Shown here piece by piece: positions 10,265 to 24,900 of a stretch of DNA of 43,240 nucleotides. The DNA is taken from contig LSYV01000045.1 of assembly GCA_001584585.1 (NCBI GenBank), positions 171,150-214,389 of the forward strand, in the 5' to 3' direction. This DNA comes from Gonium pectorale (Eukaryota > Chlorophyta > Chlorophyceae > Chlamydomonadales > Volvocaceae). Each line of letters begins with the position of its first letter. The stretch's first letter is position 1. The position numbers were made by a program, and so were the translations under genes. The notes under the pieces were generated by a model. That model saw only the letters and a list, made by a program, of their open reading frames with translations. It had not been told where the DNA came from and made no database searches.

Positions 10265-13200
10265 CTACTTGAACTCTTCCACGTCCTCCTCGCCCTCGTC
10301 CACACTGAACATACAAGCCAGCTTCCTGGCCGCGGCCTCAAGCAGGTCCAGCTGTTGCTCCTGCTCGGGATCGGGTTCCCGTTCCAAGCCGCTGACCCAT
10401 GGGTCGGCGCCACGGCCGCCACCGTTGGCCGGCCAGCCTATGCGCCCATGGCCAAGGCCCAGGTGGGGTCGGGCGACCCCTGGACCGAACAGCTCGGCGC
10501 CCGGATACTGCTGGGGAAGCAACGGATGGGATGGGGACAGGGCGGGGGCGGCTGCGCCGCCGCCGGCGACGCCACCCTGGCGGGGCCACACCAGCGCGAC
10601 CGCATCCACCACGCCGCCGGCGCCGCCGGCGCCAGCCCATCCGCCGGGGGCGGTGACTTCAGGCCGCGATGCAAGTGGCATCGGTGCCAGGGGCGCGGAA
10701 TGGTGCGCGTAGGGAGGGGCGACGGCGGCGCCGCCCAAGAGGCTGGCGCCCCACAGGCGCTGCGCTGCAGCGGCGGCGCCGCCAGGACCGAGGGTGGAGC
10801 CCGTCCGGGGGGCAACAGCGAAGAGCAGGTCATCCGCATTGTCGTCTTCCTCCTCGCAGCGGAGGCGCAGCCGGGGGCTTCCCCGCAACGGAACCGGCGG
10901 CTCCGGAACCAGGCGAAGGTTGACGGGAGCCGACGCCGGCGCCGCCAGCAGCCACGGCCCCGCGGTCTCCCGTCGCTCCTCCTCACATCCAGGGAGGCTG
11001 CCGGGCAGCGGCAACGGCGGCACGGCGCCGCCTGTGGCGCGGACATTGGCACTGCCGCCGTGGACGCTGGCGTCACGAATCGGCTCCCAGGCTGCGCCTG
11101 GCGGCATGGGGCGGCGGCGGCGGAGGCAGGTGGCGGAGGCGGCCGCGGAGGCGGCCGCGGAGGCGGCCGCGGAGGCGGCGGCCGACGCGGCGGTCGACGC
11201 CGCCATCTGACGCACTGAGATGGAGAAGGATGTGGAGGAGAGTTGCTGCTTTGCATGCGGGCCCCGAGGCTCTTCCGGTTGCGCAGGAGGAGGCGCCGCC
11301 GGTGTGTCGCCGTCCTCGGCGCCGGGGGCCTGGTCGGGCAGCGCCCAGTGCAGGCGGCTGCCCGAAGAGACCACTGACGGGCGGCGTTGCGCTGGGAGGG
11401 GTGGATGAGGGGCGATCATGAGGGCGTGGGCGGACGGCAGCCTTAGCTTGGATGCGGAAGAGCGGTCATTTCAGGGAGCAAACGGTTGACGAGCGGGGAG
11501 AGCTCAGCACTGAGTTTGATCCGAGAGGATCAGGCAGGCACGGCGCACGCAAGCAACCGAGCCGGCGCAGGTACAGCAACAAGCATTGCTTAGGAGTTTG
11601 CGCGGGCCGCGTTGAACGTAATGAGCGGAGCGCCCAGACTGAGCGCTGCTGACGACGATAGGCGCAAGTCCGGGACACACGGAAGGCATCAAGCCCATGA
11701 GCAAGGCGGCCAGCGGCACGGAGGTGGCCCGTCACCAACGCACCTTGTTCGCCCCTCAGCTCGGCGTCGGTCGTGGGGCCGTCGGCGATGCGGACGCGCG
11801 GGCCCCCGCCCCTGCACACGCACAGCACCCGGCGTTCGGCCTGTGGAACAACATAACTCGGGCCAACGCGCTAATGCGCTACGGACCTACGCGATCCCGG
11901 AACCGGGCAGTCCCGGAGCCGCACTTGGGTCCAGCGAGCCACACCCTTGCGCGCCGAACACATGCGACAACCCTTGCGCGCTGTGAACACGCCGCCGCGT
12001 AATCCCCCATCCGCTGGGCAAGCAATGCACTGCACGCGGCACGCATGCCGGTAGCCCGCGGTACCCCAACCGCGCGCACATCGCTCACCTGGACCTGAGA
12101 CCATCGCGGTTCGCTCCTTCGGGATGGCCCACCTCCGCGCCTCCCTCTCTGGCCCCCTGCCCGCTCTTGTGCTCCTCCTGCCCCTCATCCTCCGCCGTGC
12201 CCAGCATCTCCCGCAGCTTGTGCGCGTACCACACGGGCGATTTGCCGGGCGGCAGGCTGCGCATGATGTCCTCCCGGGTTTGGGCCGTCAGCTGCCCGCG
12301 CCGCCCGCGGGCGCTCGCGGCGTGCGGAAGTGCGCCGTGCGAGGCCCCTAGGGAGGCTGCGCCAGTTGTGGAGCCGCCCGAAGCTCCGACTGCAGCTGTC
12401 GCTGCCGCCCACCCAGAGTCCTCGAACCGCAGCTGCGGTTCCACATGGGGCGCACGCCCTGCAACGAAGCCACCGCCGTAGGTGCCAGTGCCACCCGAGT
12501 CGGCAGCGCCAGGGCCCGCGACAGCCCGACCCGCCGCACCTCCGCCGCCGGCGCTTCCGTTATGCACCGACGGCTCCTGCGCCTCCGTTTCCACGTCAAA
12601 GCTAATGTCGGCGCCCTGAGGCAACGGCAGCAACGACGCCGGCGGCGGCGTGAGAGGCCGCCTGGCGGACGCCTGGTGCCGCATCTGCCCCGGCGGCGGC
12701 GTCGGCGGCGGCGGGCCCCCTCCCTCCCCGCCGCTGGCGGCTGAGGCGCCGCCGCCGCTGCCATCGAGGGGCCGCAGCGGCGCGCTAATGGGAGTCCCGG
12801 GCCGGCTGTGATACCTGGGACCGCATCACGCGCGCCGGCGGCGTCAGCATCCGCGGAGCGGGCGCCGCCGCACCCCCACCACCACCCCCCAGGTGCAAGG
12901 GCTCCACGGGCGCCGACGCTGGCTCCGCGCCCGGAAGCGACTGCGAGGCCATGGGCGCCGTGCGGATGGAGAACGAGACACCCACCGTGCCGCTGCGGTC
13001 CCGTATGCTGACCGCTCGGCTTGGGCCCAGGGAAACCGACCCAGGGGCCAGCCAGCTCGCGCTGCCGGCGCTGCTCAGACCCAGACGGTGGGCAGGGAGG
13101 CCGCCGGCCGCCGAGCCGCCGCTGCCGGGCCGCGTTTGCGCCCCAAGGCCGCCGCCGAAGGTGACCGGCGGGCTAGCGCCGCGCATCCGGCCGGCGACGG

Positions 13201-15135
13201 ACGGCGCTCGCCCCGCCACCGCCGCGCCTTCAAGCCACACGTTGGAAGCGCTCGTGCGCCTGCCGCTGCCGCTGCCGTGTATGCCCTGCTCAGCGCCAGC
13301 ACCGGCGGCCGCCGCCACCGCGCCGAGCGTGGCGGCTGTCTGGCTGCCGCCGCCACTGCCGGCGGTGCCGGGACCGGTCGCCGCCAGCGCCGCCGCCACT
13401 CTGAGGAGCGCCTCCTCATCGCCGCCCGCCGCCGCGTCCAGCGGGGTGTCCACTTTTTTAAGAATACCCCGCTGCGTGATGAAGGAGGAACATTGAGTGT
13501 AGGAAGCTGGGTAAGGTCTTGGGTCCTTTCTGTAGGACCCAGCTTGCGAGGAGATCACGATCACGGCTATGAATGAGGCTGAGATGCGCGGTAATTCCGC
13601 ACTGCAGGTGCCCCCTGCGCGCCTAGCGCCCCGGCTCCAGCTCCAAAGATCGCGCTAGTCAGATCCAGTCAATCCTGCAACCATTACCGTACCTTCGTTG
13701 ACTGCACAGTCTTGAGGTACCTCTGTACAGCCGCCGCCATCTCGGCTTCGTTCGGCCCGTCGTCGACCGCGCCATCGTCTTCGTCGTCTTCCTCGTCCTC
13801 CTCGTCACTGTCCGCTCTGACGCGCCGCCGCCGGGCCGACTTCCGCTCGGCGCCGCCGCTGCTACCGCCCTCGCCACCCTTGGAACCGAGGCCCCAGCTC
13901 CAGCCCAACTTGGCGGTGAGGGAGGCCTGGCGGGACTTGGAGAGGCACGCCTGCAGGCGGCGTGGGCCACGGGCGCCAGGGTACTGTTGAGCGACAAATG
14001 GTTGACGATAATGACTCTGCGACGACGGTGAACCGTTAGAACCTATGGTCGTTTCGAGACGTGAGCCTCAAGCGGCAGGGCTCGTGCGGCCGGCGGCCAA
14101 GCTGCAAACCCTTGCATCCTCCGCCTCTCCTCTCCCCAACACCCGAGGAAGATTTGTGGGGACGGGGAACGCGGCGAGAAGTATCGTAGCCGAAGACGCA
14201 GCCTGTCGCATGACAATATTGTCCTGGTACTGCTGGCACGGTATGGGCATGAGGGATAAGACCCGGCGATGGCGGGCTTGGGAACTGACAAGCAGCTTCA
14301 CCGCCAGCATGTCCCGGCGCGAGGCTGCAGTCCCCCGAACATCCAGCACCCGCAACAGTACCCGCAACAGCACCCAAACCAGCACCCGCACTAGCAACCA
14401 GAGCCCCCGGCCAGAGAAACGCGGTCTGTACAGGACTCACCAGGGTTTCGGATGTGTCCGCGGCGCGCTGTTCCGCAAGGCCCGTGTTGCTCTGGGATGC
14501 CGCCGCCGCCGAAGGGCCAAGCAGTGTCCCCGCGGAGATGGCCTGCAGCAACGTGCTCGAGCCGACTCGCTGGGGACCGGTTGTGGAGCCGACTCGCTGT
14601 GCAGCGGATTGGGAGCCGATCCGCTGAGGCAGGAGGGAGATTTAGGAAATGAAAGGGGATAATTATTCGGGGGCGTGGGCGGAGGTCGGGGACGTTGGGG
14701 CTGACTGCGGCTGTGCGGCTTGGGCAAAGCCGAATGGGTCTGCGGCACGGCCTGTGGTGAGGGGGACGATGGAGGCACGCGCTGCGGGTGGGGTGGAATA
14801 TGGGTGGAAAGTACCGGTAGACCCTGCGCGAGATGCTGTGCATGTGCTCGTTTCCCGGGGTGCGGCGTAAAGAGCTCCGTAGCCGCATGCGGCAACTGAA
14901 CGCCCGCACACCTTCTGCCCAAGCTTCGCTGACTTTTCAACCGAGGCACATTTCTCGATGGATTGCCGTTGAGCATGCCGGCAGTACCGGTACTCACTTG
15001 TGCGAGCGTTGTGCGCTTCGGGTCGGCAGTATCCGCAGCCAGGGACCCCGCCTTACGCGAGTGGCTGGCCGTTGTCATGACTAGCATAGTGTCGTCACAG
15101 GCTTCCGAGGCTTGGAAGCAGCACAGAAGTCCCAT
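10265..15135 (-). CDS. Unknown acylated-type protein, tandem paralog B
   Basis: Spliced model: exons 14998-15135, 14441-14623, 13693-13950, 12815-13471, 12089-12684 and 10265-11357, about 974 residues, all phases consistent. Strong donors (GTGAGTACC after 14998, GTGAGTCC after 14441, GTGAGC after 12089) support it. The start MGLLCCFQASEACDD has Gly2 and Cys5-Cys6, fitting myristoylation plus palmitoylation. Exon 2 holds QRVGSTTGPQRVGS. Residues about 108-193 have a basic helix, an acidic run (DSDEEDEEDDEDD) and a second helix. Then come RGILKKVDTPLDAAAGGDEE, LPPGKSPVWYAHKLREML (about 549-578), an Ala-Ala-Ser-Ala repeat, RDASVHGGSANV, PLPGSLPGCEEE and the acidic end SVDEGEEDVEEFK. Order and motifs match the gene at 3127-6884, so the two are tandem duplicates. 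No enzyme domain is recognised; a membrane-bound disordered scaffold is a guess. An extra small exon near 14230-14290 is possible. Confidence 0.65.
11130..11182 (-). repeat. 12-bp coding tandem repeat (Ala-Ser-Ala-Ala)
   Basis: About four copies of GCGGAGGCGGCC (plus-strand reading) lie in the last exon of paralog B. On the coding strand they give a run of AASA units, about 24 residues with the less regular flanks. The unit contains GCGGCCGC, the NotI site, at each junction. Such arrays change length easily, so allele differences are likely here. Confidence 0.75.
12186..12274 (-). other. Near-identical DNA block shared with 4528-4616
   Basis: Second copy of the 89-bp coding block, 87 of 89 positions identical. 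It encodes TREDIMRSLPPGKSPVWYAH followed by KLREMLGTAEDE in exon 5 of paralog B's six-exon model. The rest of this exon is unlike the other paralog apart from composition. Confidence 0.85.
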
Positions 15136-17031
15136 GACGACTGGCAACGCGCCTTGGACTCGAGGAAACCGCCACCGCTGAGCGGCAGTTCCGAGAAATC
15201 AGTAGCAAAACTCAAGATGCGCCTTGCTGCAACGAGTACAGGGGACGTAAGCTCGGGACCGGAGGGTGTTGCCCGCGGCCCCGGGGTAAAATGGAGTACT
15301 GCCTATTACCACAGTGGCCATACTGGCATGTATGAAACGCTGCTCTCCACGCCGCACAAGCGAATGAGGGTCGTCTGTCTCTCTTTCGCGTATGTGATAA
15401 ACTTGTAACAATGATACGTTACTATGGTAACACCAATGGCAACACCAATAGGATCATGTAGAAGCGAGCCAAAGTTGAAACTGAAAACGCGGTACGGTAA
15501 GCAGGCTGCGACGCAGCTATATGCTCAGGGCACATTCATACAGATGAAAAAATTAGAACAGTACAAGATGTATCAAGCAGTATTGATGGTGAACAGATTG
15601 CGCGCAGGCGCTCAGCACCTCCGTGCTCAGTAAAGTGCTAAAGAGATTGGAAAGGGCTGCATGGTATTGCTTGCATCATGTGAAGGCGGTACTATTGTGG
15701 ACCATCCGAACCTCGTCAGCTGACTCACTTCCCAGCGGGCGTCCCTGCCAGCGGGCGTCCACAAGGCACCAAGTCGCACTGGAACTTTGGCGTGAGTCCC
15801 GGCACCAAAGCGACCTTCTTACGTCACGCGCTCTTCGTCGTTACCGGTTTGATTATGTCGTATGACAAACCTGCACGACACGATGTTTGCTATACGGCAA
15901 TTGCCGTCCGTGTCACACAGACCGTGAAGCACTTCAGTTGCTGCCGGGTCAATCCCGAGTAAGACATGCTGTGGTACCGTACGCTGTACCGCATGGTTGT
16001 TCGCGCCACAGGTCGGCTAGTTACCCCATTCCTGGATATCGCACGGATGATTGTGACCTAACGCTGCTTGACGATGGCCGCACGGGCTATCTCCACGCTG
16101 GGCATCTCTGCTGGGCATGTTCGCCCGAACTCGGCACTCTTGTCCCACACGGTTACGACTTGAAATAGGCGCTTGAGTTTATGCCTATCGTTGCTTACAC
16201 AAGCACTACACCCGCCTGTCCAGGCCGAGCTTTCCGAAGCCGCTTGCCCTATAAACCTATAACCACATTCGAAATGCTGCTGCGCCCGAGTCCGAGAGCC
16301 ACGCAGTAGCCCGCCTTATAATGCCGAAACCCTGATGGCCAACACCCTGATGGCCACTGCTGCCCGCCCCTCCGCCCCATCCATGCGCCCACTATTTGCC
16401 AGAGTCCCCTAAAAAAAGCGACGCAACAGCGGCTCTGGTTTGCACATCAAGAGCACAGCGCCGCCGCCACCCCCCGCATCTCGCCCACCTGACTAGGCGC
16501 TCGACCTGGCGGCGGTACATGTAGCCGCAACTGATCCAACCCTGCACTCCATGCTGGTTCCCTCCGCGCCTCCGCGCCGCCTTCCAGTTACAAAGACCCA
16601 TAACAGCTGAGAAGCTCAGTGCAGTCACTTCCCGTGTGGGGCTTCGGACTCCCGCGCACAAGCAACCCGCCCCTCCCCCGTGGGAAACAAGGCCACACGG
16701 ATGTGACGGGACTCTCGCCATTCTCTATCGTGCCAGCAGGTAAGAAGGGGCCGCGGGCTCATCAGTCGCACGGGCTCGGCGACGCCCACAGGCTTTGCGT
16801 GGCCAGTGCAGGACAGAATGCTGACAACAGAGCTCTTGACGGCAGGGCTGGTGGTTGGGCTCATGTTGCGGTGCCACGGTCTCCGTTGGAGGAAGCTCTC
16901 CCTTCGGGGCTGCCCACGCCGCGGCTCAGGTGCTCCGTGAGGCCAAGGGTCGGAAGTCAGTCATGAGCTCCATACACGCCGAGCCCGGGATCAGTCCAGC
17001 ACCCCCCCCCATCGGCCGCAGGGCGAGGCGC
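15136..17031. other. Intergenic region between paralog B and RPN11
   Basis: No gene is supported. The part just above 15135 should hold the promoter of the minus-strand paralog B, and 15360-15640 is less GC-rich than the coding DNA. Two short direct repeats are seen: GCGGGCGTCC twice near 15737-15760, and ACCCTGATGGCCA twice near 16329-16356. The part from about 16590 to 17031 is the 3' UTR of RPN11. Confidence 0.5.
16588..16592 (-). terminator. Candidate polyadenylation signal of RPN11 (TGTAA)
   Basis: TGTAA on the minus strand, about 440 nt after the RPN11 stop codon. TGTAA is the usual polyadenylation signal in Chlamydomonas and relatives, and cleavage would be expected 10-20 nt further down. 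Being only five bases, it could be a chance match, but it is the first one downstream of the gene. Confidence 0.5.
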
Positions 17032-20934
<3,903 letters not shown>

Positions 20935-21971
20935 GTTCGCCGGTGCGCGGGGCAACTCTGCTGTCTTGCTGAACTGCCTAACTCCCGACTGGAATGATTG
21001 AGCTTGATCAAGCTTCAGAGGTCGAGACTGCGCAACGCAATGCGAGCTGGGTTCGAAAGGAAGGGTCAGAGCAGGGAGCTAACTTTGAACCCGTCTACTG
21101 CGACTGTGCGCGAATGTAATAAATTCTTGTTATACGAAGTAAAGGAGCTGTCAATGTCGGTAGTGGGGCTCGGTCCGCTACTACCGCGGACGACCCTCAC
21201 GTAAGGTTCGAGCTCCAGCCAGCGCTCCCTGCGACAAGACAGGATGCGTTACATTTTAAGGGCCCATTTGCATTCATTATTACTCGGAATGGGCAGATAT
21301 GCTTCAGCCTCCCCTCTGGCGACCCTTGGTTCCGCTTCGGTCCCCCGTCGCCTGCAGACACGTGAGGGCGCTCGCACGAAACATATTGATTGCCTCGTGA
21401 CGTCCAACCATAATGCTGACTTGCATGGGCGTATCTCCAAAACACGGTCATGTTGCACAGCACAGCCACACAATATGACAGGCCCCTGTGCCAGGCAGCC
21501 ACAGCTGAGGGCCTTTATGAAGGCCAGGAAAGCATGCATTGAAGCAGGCGCAGCTCCAGCCCTCTGTCACTTGCGACATTCACCATTCACCATCCGTTCA
21601 GGCCAGTCCAGAGGAGACGCACTATCCTCAGCGTCTGCAGACCCCACAACTTCGACCATCAGCTCCAGCGCTCAGGAAAGAGTTGTCACCCTCTCATCGG
21701 TAACGCAGAAGTCTCCGTGTGCAGTAACCGTTCTTAGCCCTATCCCTTCCGGTGCATGATGTATGTGGTGGTGAAGATGTTCTACGCAGACCCGCTGTCC
21801 GGACAACGGGTGACTCTGCTCAGTCATGTCAGCATGTACGACTGGTGGAGGCGCTTTCAAAACTAAACCACGTCCCCATAGTGCGCACGCAACACGCGCG
21901 GCGCGCACTATCCAAACTCACGCGCGGTTACCTGACGACAGCGACACTTGCTGACATCGTACGCGCTGGCA
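20935..21971. promoter_or_regulatory. Intergenic DNA with RPN11 promoter and NDK-like gene 3' UTR
   Basis: About 1 kb separates the start of RPN11 from the stop of the next minus-strand gene, so it must hold the RPN11 promoter and the other gene's 3' UTR. A perfect 14-bp palindrome, AGCTTGATCAAGCT, lies at 21001-21014, 67 bp before the RPN11 start codon, and may be a factor-binding site. TGTAA on the minus strand at 21249-21253 is the first polyadenylation signal after the stop at 21972, giving a 3' UTR of about 720 nt. No TATA box or known proteasome-gene element is evident. Confidence 0.5.
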
Positions 21972-24900
21972 TCACTGTAGGAGGGACACGCCGCCCGCCC
22001 CGAACAACCCATCGTATGCCGCTGACACCTGCTGCTCGGCCGCGGCAGGGCTGTGCGACACGCTCACGCACGTTGCCAGCGCCGCCAGCGCAGCCGCCGC
22101 GCCACGCTGGCCTCCTGCTGGCCCACGCGGGGGCGCTGCCGGCGCCCCCACCGGCGCCCCGCCCTCACCGCCGCTCGCCGGCCCAGCCCCGCTGCCGGTG
22201 GACCTGCTGGCCTCGTCCATCAAGATCTGCAGCGCCGTGACCGCATTGTCGCGCGCCAGCGCCACCATTGCGACGTTGCTGGGCGGCGGCAGCAAGCCCC
22301 CTGACGATGCGCCCGGCAAGCCTGCTGCCCAGTCAGGAACAGCAGCCGTGGCCGCCGCTGCCGCCGCATGCACGGCCTGCTGCTGGCGCGGCGAGATGCG
22401 GCACGAGGCGCGGGCCAGGTCCGCCAAGTCGCGGGGCCCTACGGCGGCTACGCGCAGTCCGGCGAGGCGGAAGCCCTCGCCGTGGAGGGCCTCCAGCGCA
22501 TCCGCCAGATGGGGCCAGTCCAGGCCGGGCAGCTCGCCACCTGGGCATTGGGAAGGGAGGTGTGAGAAGCAAGAGGGTCAGGAGTTTGGTATAGGAGGAA
22601 GAGCATTCAGATTCCCTGGTCGATGCGGTTGGGTGAGGCTTGGGCTAACAGCGGCAGTGTAGATCTGTTGAACACACGCCAGATAAGGTGCCCCCTTCAG
22701 AAATGACCCCTTCAGCGTCCCCCGCTTCCCGGTTCCTCATGACTCGGGCAACCCCCAACCCCACGCACCGGTCAAGTCGGTACTGGGTGTTACAATCAGG
22801 TTTGTGAGCTGCAGAAGCCGCGAACCCTCTGGCCGAACGAACCGCCGCGGCGCGCTCTTGGGGGCAAACAGCCCCACGCGAGTGGGCTCTGAGGCCGCAT
22901 TGATCGATGACTCGCAGGATGCGGGCTCCGGCCAAACCTCTGACACGACGGCGACTGCCTCGCGCCAGGTCCCGCAGGCGTGCAACCCGCTGCCGGCGCC
23001 ACCGGTCGCCGCCGCCAGCGAGGCCGCAACAGAGCGGAGGTGCAGCACTGCGTTACTCCGGCTGACGTGCAGCAGCACGGCAGGCTGGCCCGATAGCGCA
23101 GCCATGGCGGCGGCAGCTGCGCCGTCGGCGCGGAGTGTGCACGACGTGGCGGCGTGGACAGCGTAGCCCTCGCGCCAGAGCTGCTTGAGGAGGCGCGGCA
23201 GGACGTTGCGGTGCACGGCACCGTAGTCCACGGCGATGACTGCTGGAAGCCGCTCCGGTCCTATTAGCAACCGGCTCAGCGGCGTAGCGGCGTCGCGTGT
23301 CACGGCTCCGGAGGCTGCGGGCAGCGTCGGCCGGTGTACTCCGTCATGAAGGCCCGCATCCAGGAAGACGTGGGCTGGGCTGAAGGCGTATGCCAGTGCG
23401 CGCTTGGCGCTGGACTGGGCGACGGTAGCCCCCGCCAGCAGCGGCACAACAGCCGCCCCAGGGTACTGCCGAAGCAACGCATCAAGCCGCGCCTGCCAGG
23501 AGGCAGTGTCACCGCCGGAGCCACCGTGAACACTGTGTAAAGCAGCCGCCCCCGCCACGGCCGCCGATGCTTCCGTGGCGGCGTGAATGCCAAAGCGCTG
23601 GACTGCCGCCGCAAGGAGCTGTGCCACACGCGCCTGAGAGCCCGGGCCGTGGAGCACGGCCAGCATGGCAGGGTGGCTTATTACAAGCCGTTGCGGCGCT
23701 CGCAAGCCCGCAGTGGCACCGCCGCCGCTGCTAGTGGCCGGATGCTGGACCACCAGACAGCTGGCGATGTCAGAGGGCACCTGTCGCAGCATTCGGCAGG
23801 CGACCAGCTCCAGACGGCCCACAGGTGACGGGTCCGACGACGGCCCCGCGAGCGCCGTCACGTGCGCGACGAGAGCCGCAAGCACCAGTGCCGCGGCGTG
23901 GAGGGGCCGGGACTGCAGCGCGACCACGGTGACCTGATCCTCGCCATGGTGCTCTGGCTTCCCTGCGATGGGCGCCCTCTGCGAGCTGGACATAGTGGTA
24001 GCCCTGCCTTGGGCGGCGGCAGCAGCGGTTGAAGCCCCTGCCAACAGGTCCTCGGCGACATGCGGCGGAGGCAGGGCATGAAGCTCTGTTGACGACTGGG
24101 GAGGCTGGGCGCAGAGCAACTCCGGCAGCAGCGGCCGCGATGGGAGCTGCGCCGCGCCGTCGCTAGACGGCGCAGTCGGGCCCACGGGCAGGTTGCTGAG
24201 CAGGAGGGGCAGCTGGTCAGCCGCCTCCTCCTTGCTCACCTCCAGTATGAGAGATGGATCGCCTGCAGGTCCCTGCTGCGGCGGGTTCGTCCGCGCCACG
24301 AGCAGGCCCCGCAGGCTGTAGCCGCACCACAGAAGGTGCTGCGCGGCCCACAGCGCGGCCGACTGCTGCTCAGCGCCGCACGCCGGCAGGGCCAGGCTCT
24401 GGGTCTGCGGGGCTGCGCTTCCGGGCTGAAGGCCCGTGACCGCGGCTGCGGACTCGGCAGCCGAACCTGAGCCCGATGGGGAGGCGATGTGCATTGCGCC
24501 GGCGGCAGCACCCCTGGGTGAAGCCACTGGCAGCGCCGGCGACAACGGCGTATCGCCACCGCCTGGCCCCGCACTGCTGCCGCCGAACAGGACCGCCACC
24601 TCGCGTGCGGCCGCCCCGCTGTCGTACGAGCACGTGATGTGGCGGGCGACACTGCCATACAGCGCATGGAGCGAGGAGGGCTCGGAGCGAGCCGCAAGCG
24701 CGGCGTCGGGCGGGCCCAGCTCTGCGCTCCAGCGCCGCAGCGCGTCGTTGGCGCCGCACAGGGCCAGCACGGCAGCGCCCGTGTAGGCCTGCGGCCTATG
24801 TGGTGTCGCGGATACCACAGCCGCCGCCGCATCGTCATCGGCATACAGCACCTGCAGGCCGCGCAGTGTGAGGCCCAAGCAGGCCGCACGGTCCACGATG

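Noticed and set aside
9830..11218. Plus-strand frame of 462 codons
   Set aside because: It opposes the last exon of paralog B and gives only Arg/Gly/Pro-rich peptide without family features.
14036..14400. Hydrophobic segment MLVRVLVWVLLRVLLRVL, possibly a membrane span of paralog B
   Set aside because: It is on the coding strand, but no splice phase joins it to exon 2 or to the acidic exon without a stop. Its hydrophobicity arises from a CCCGCAACAGCA-like simple repeat.
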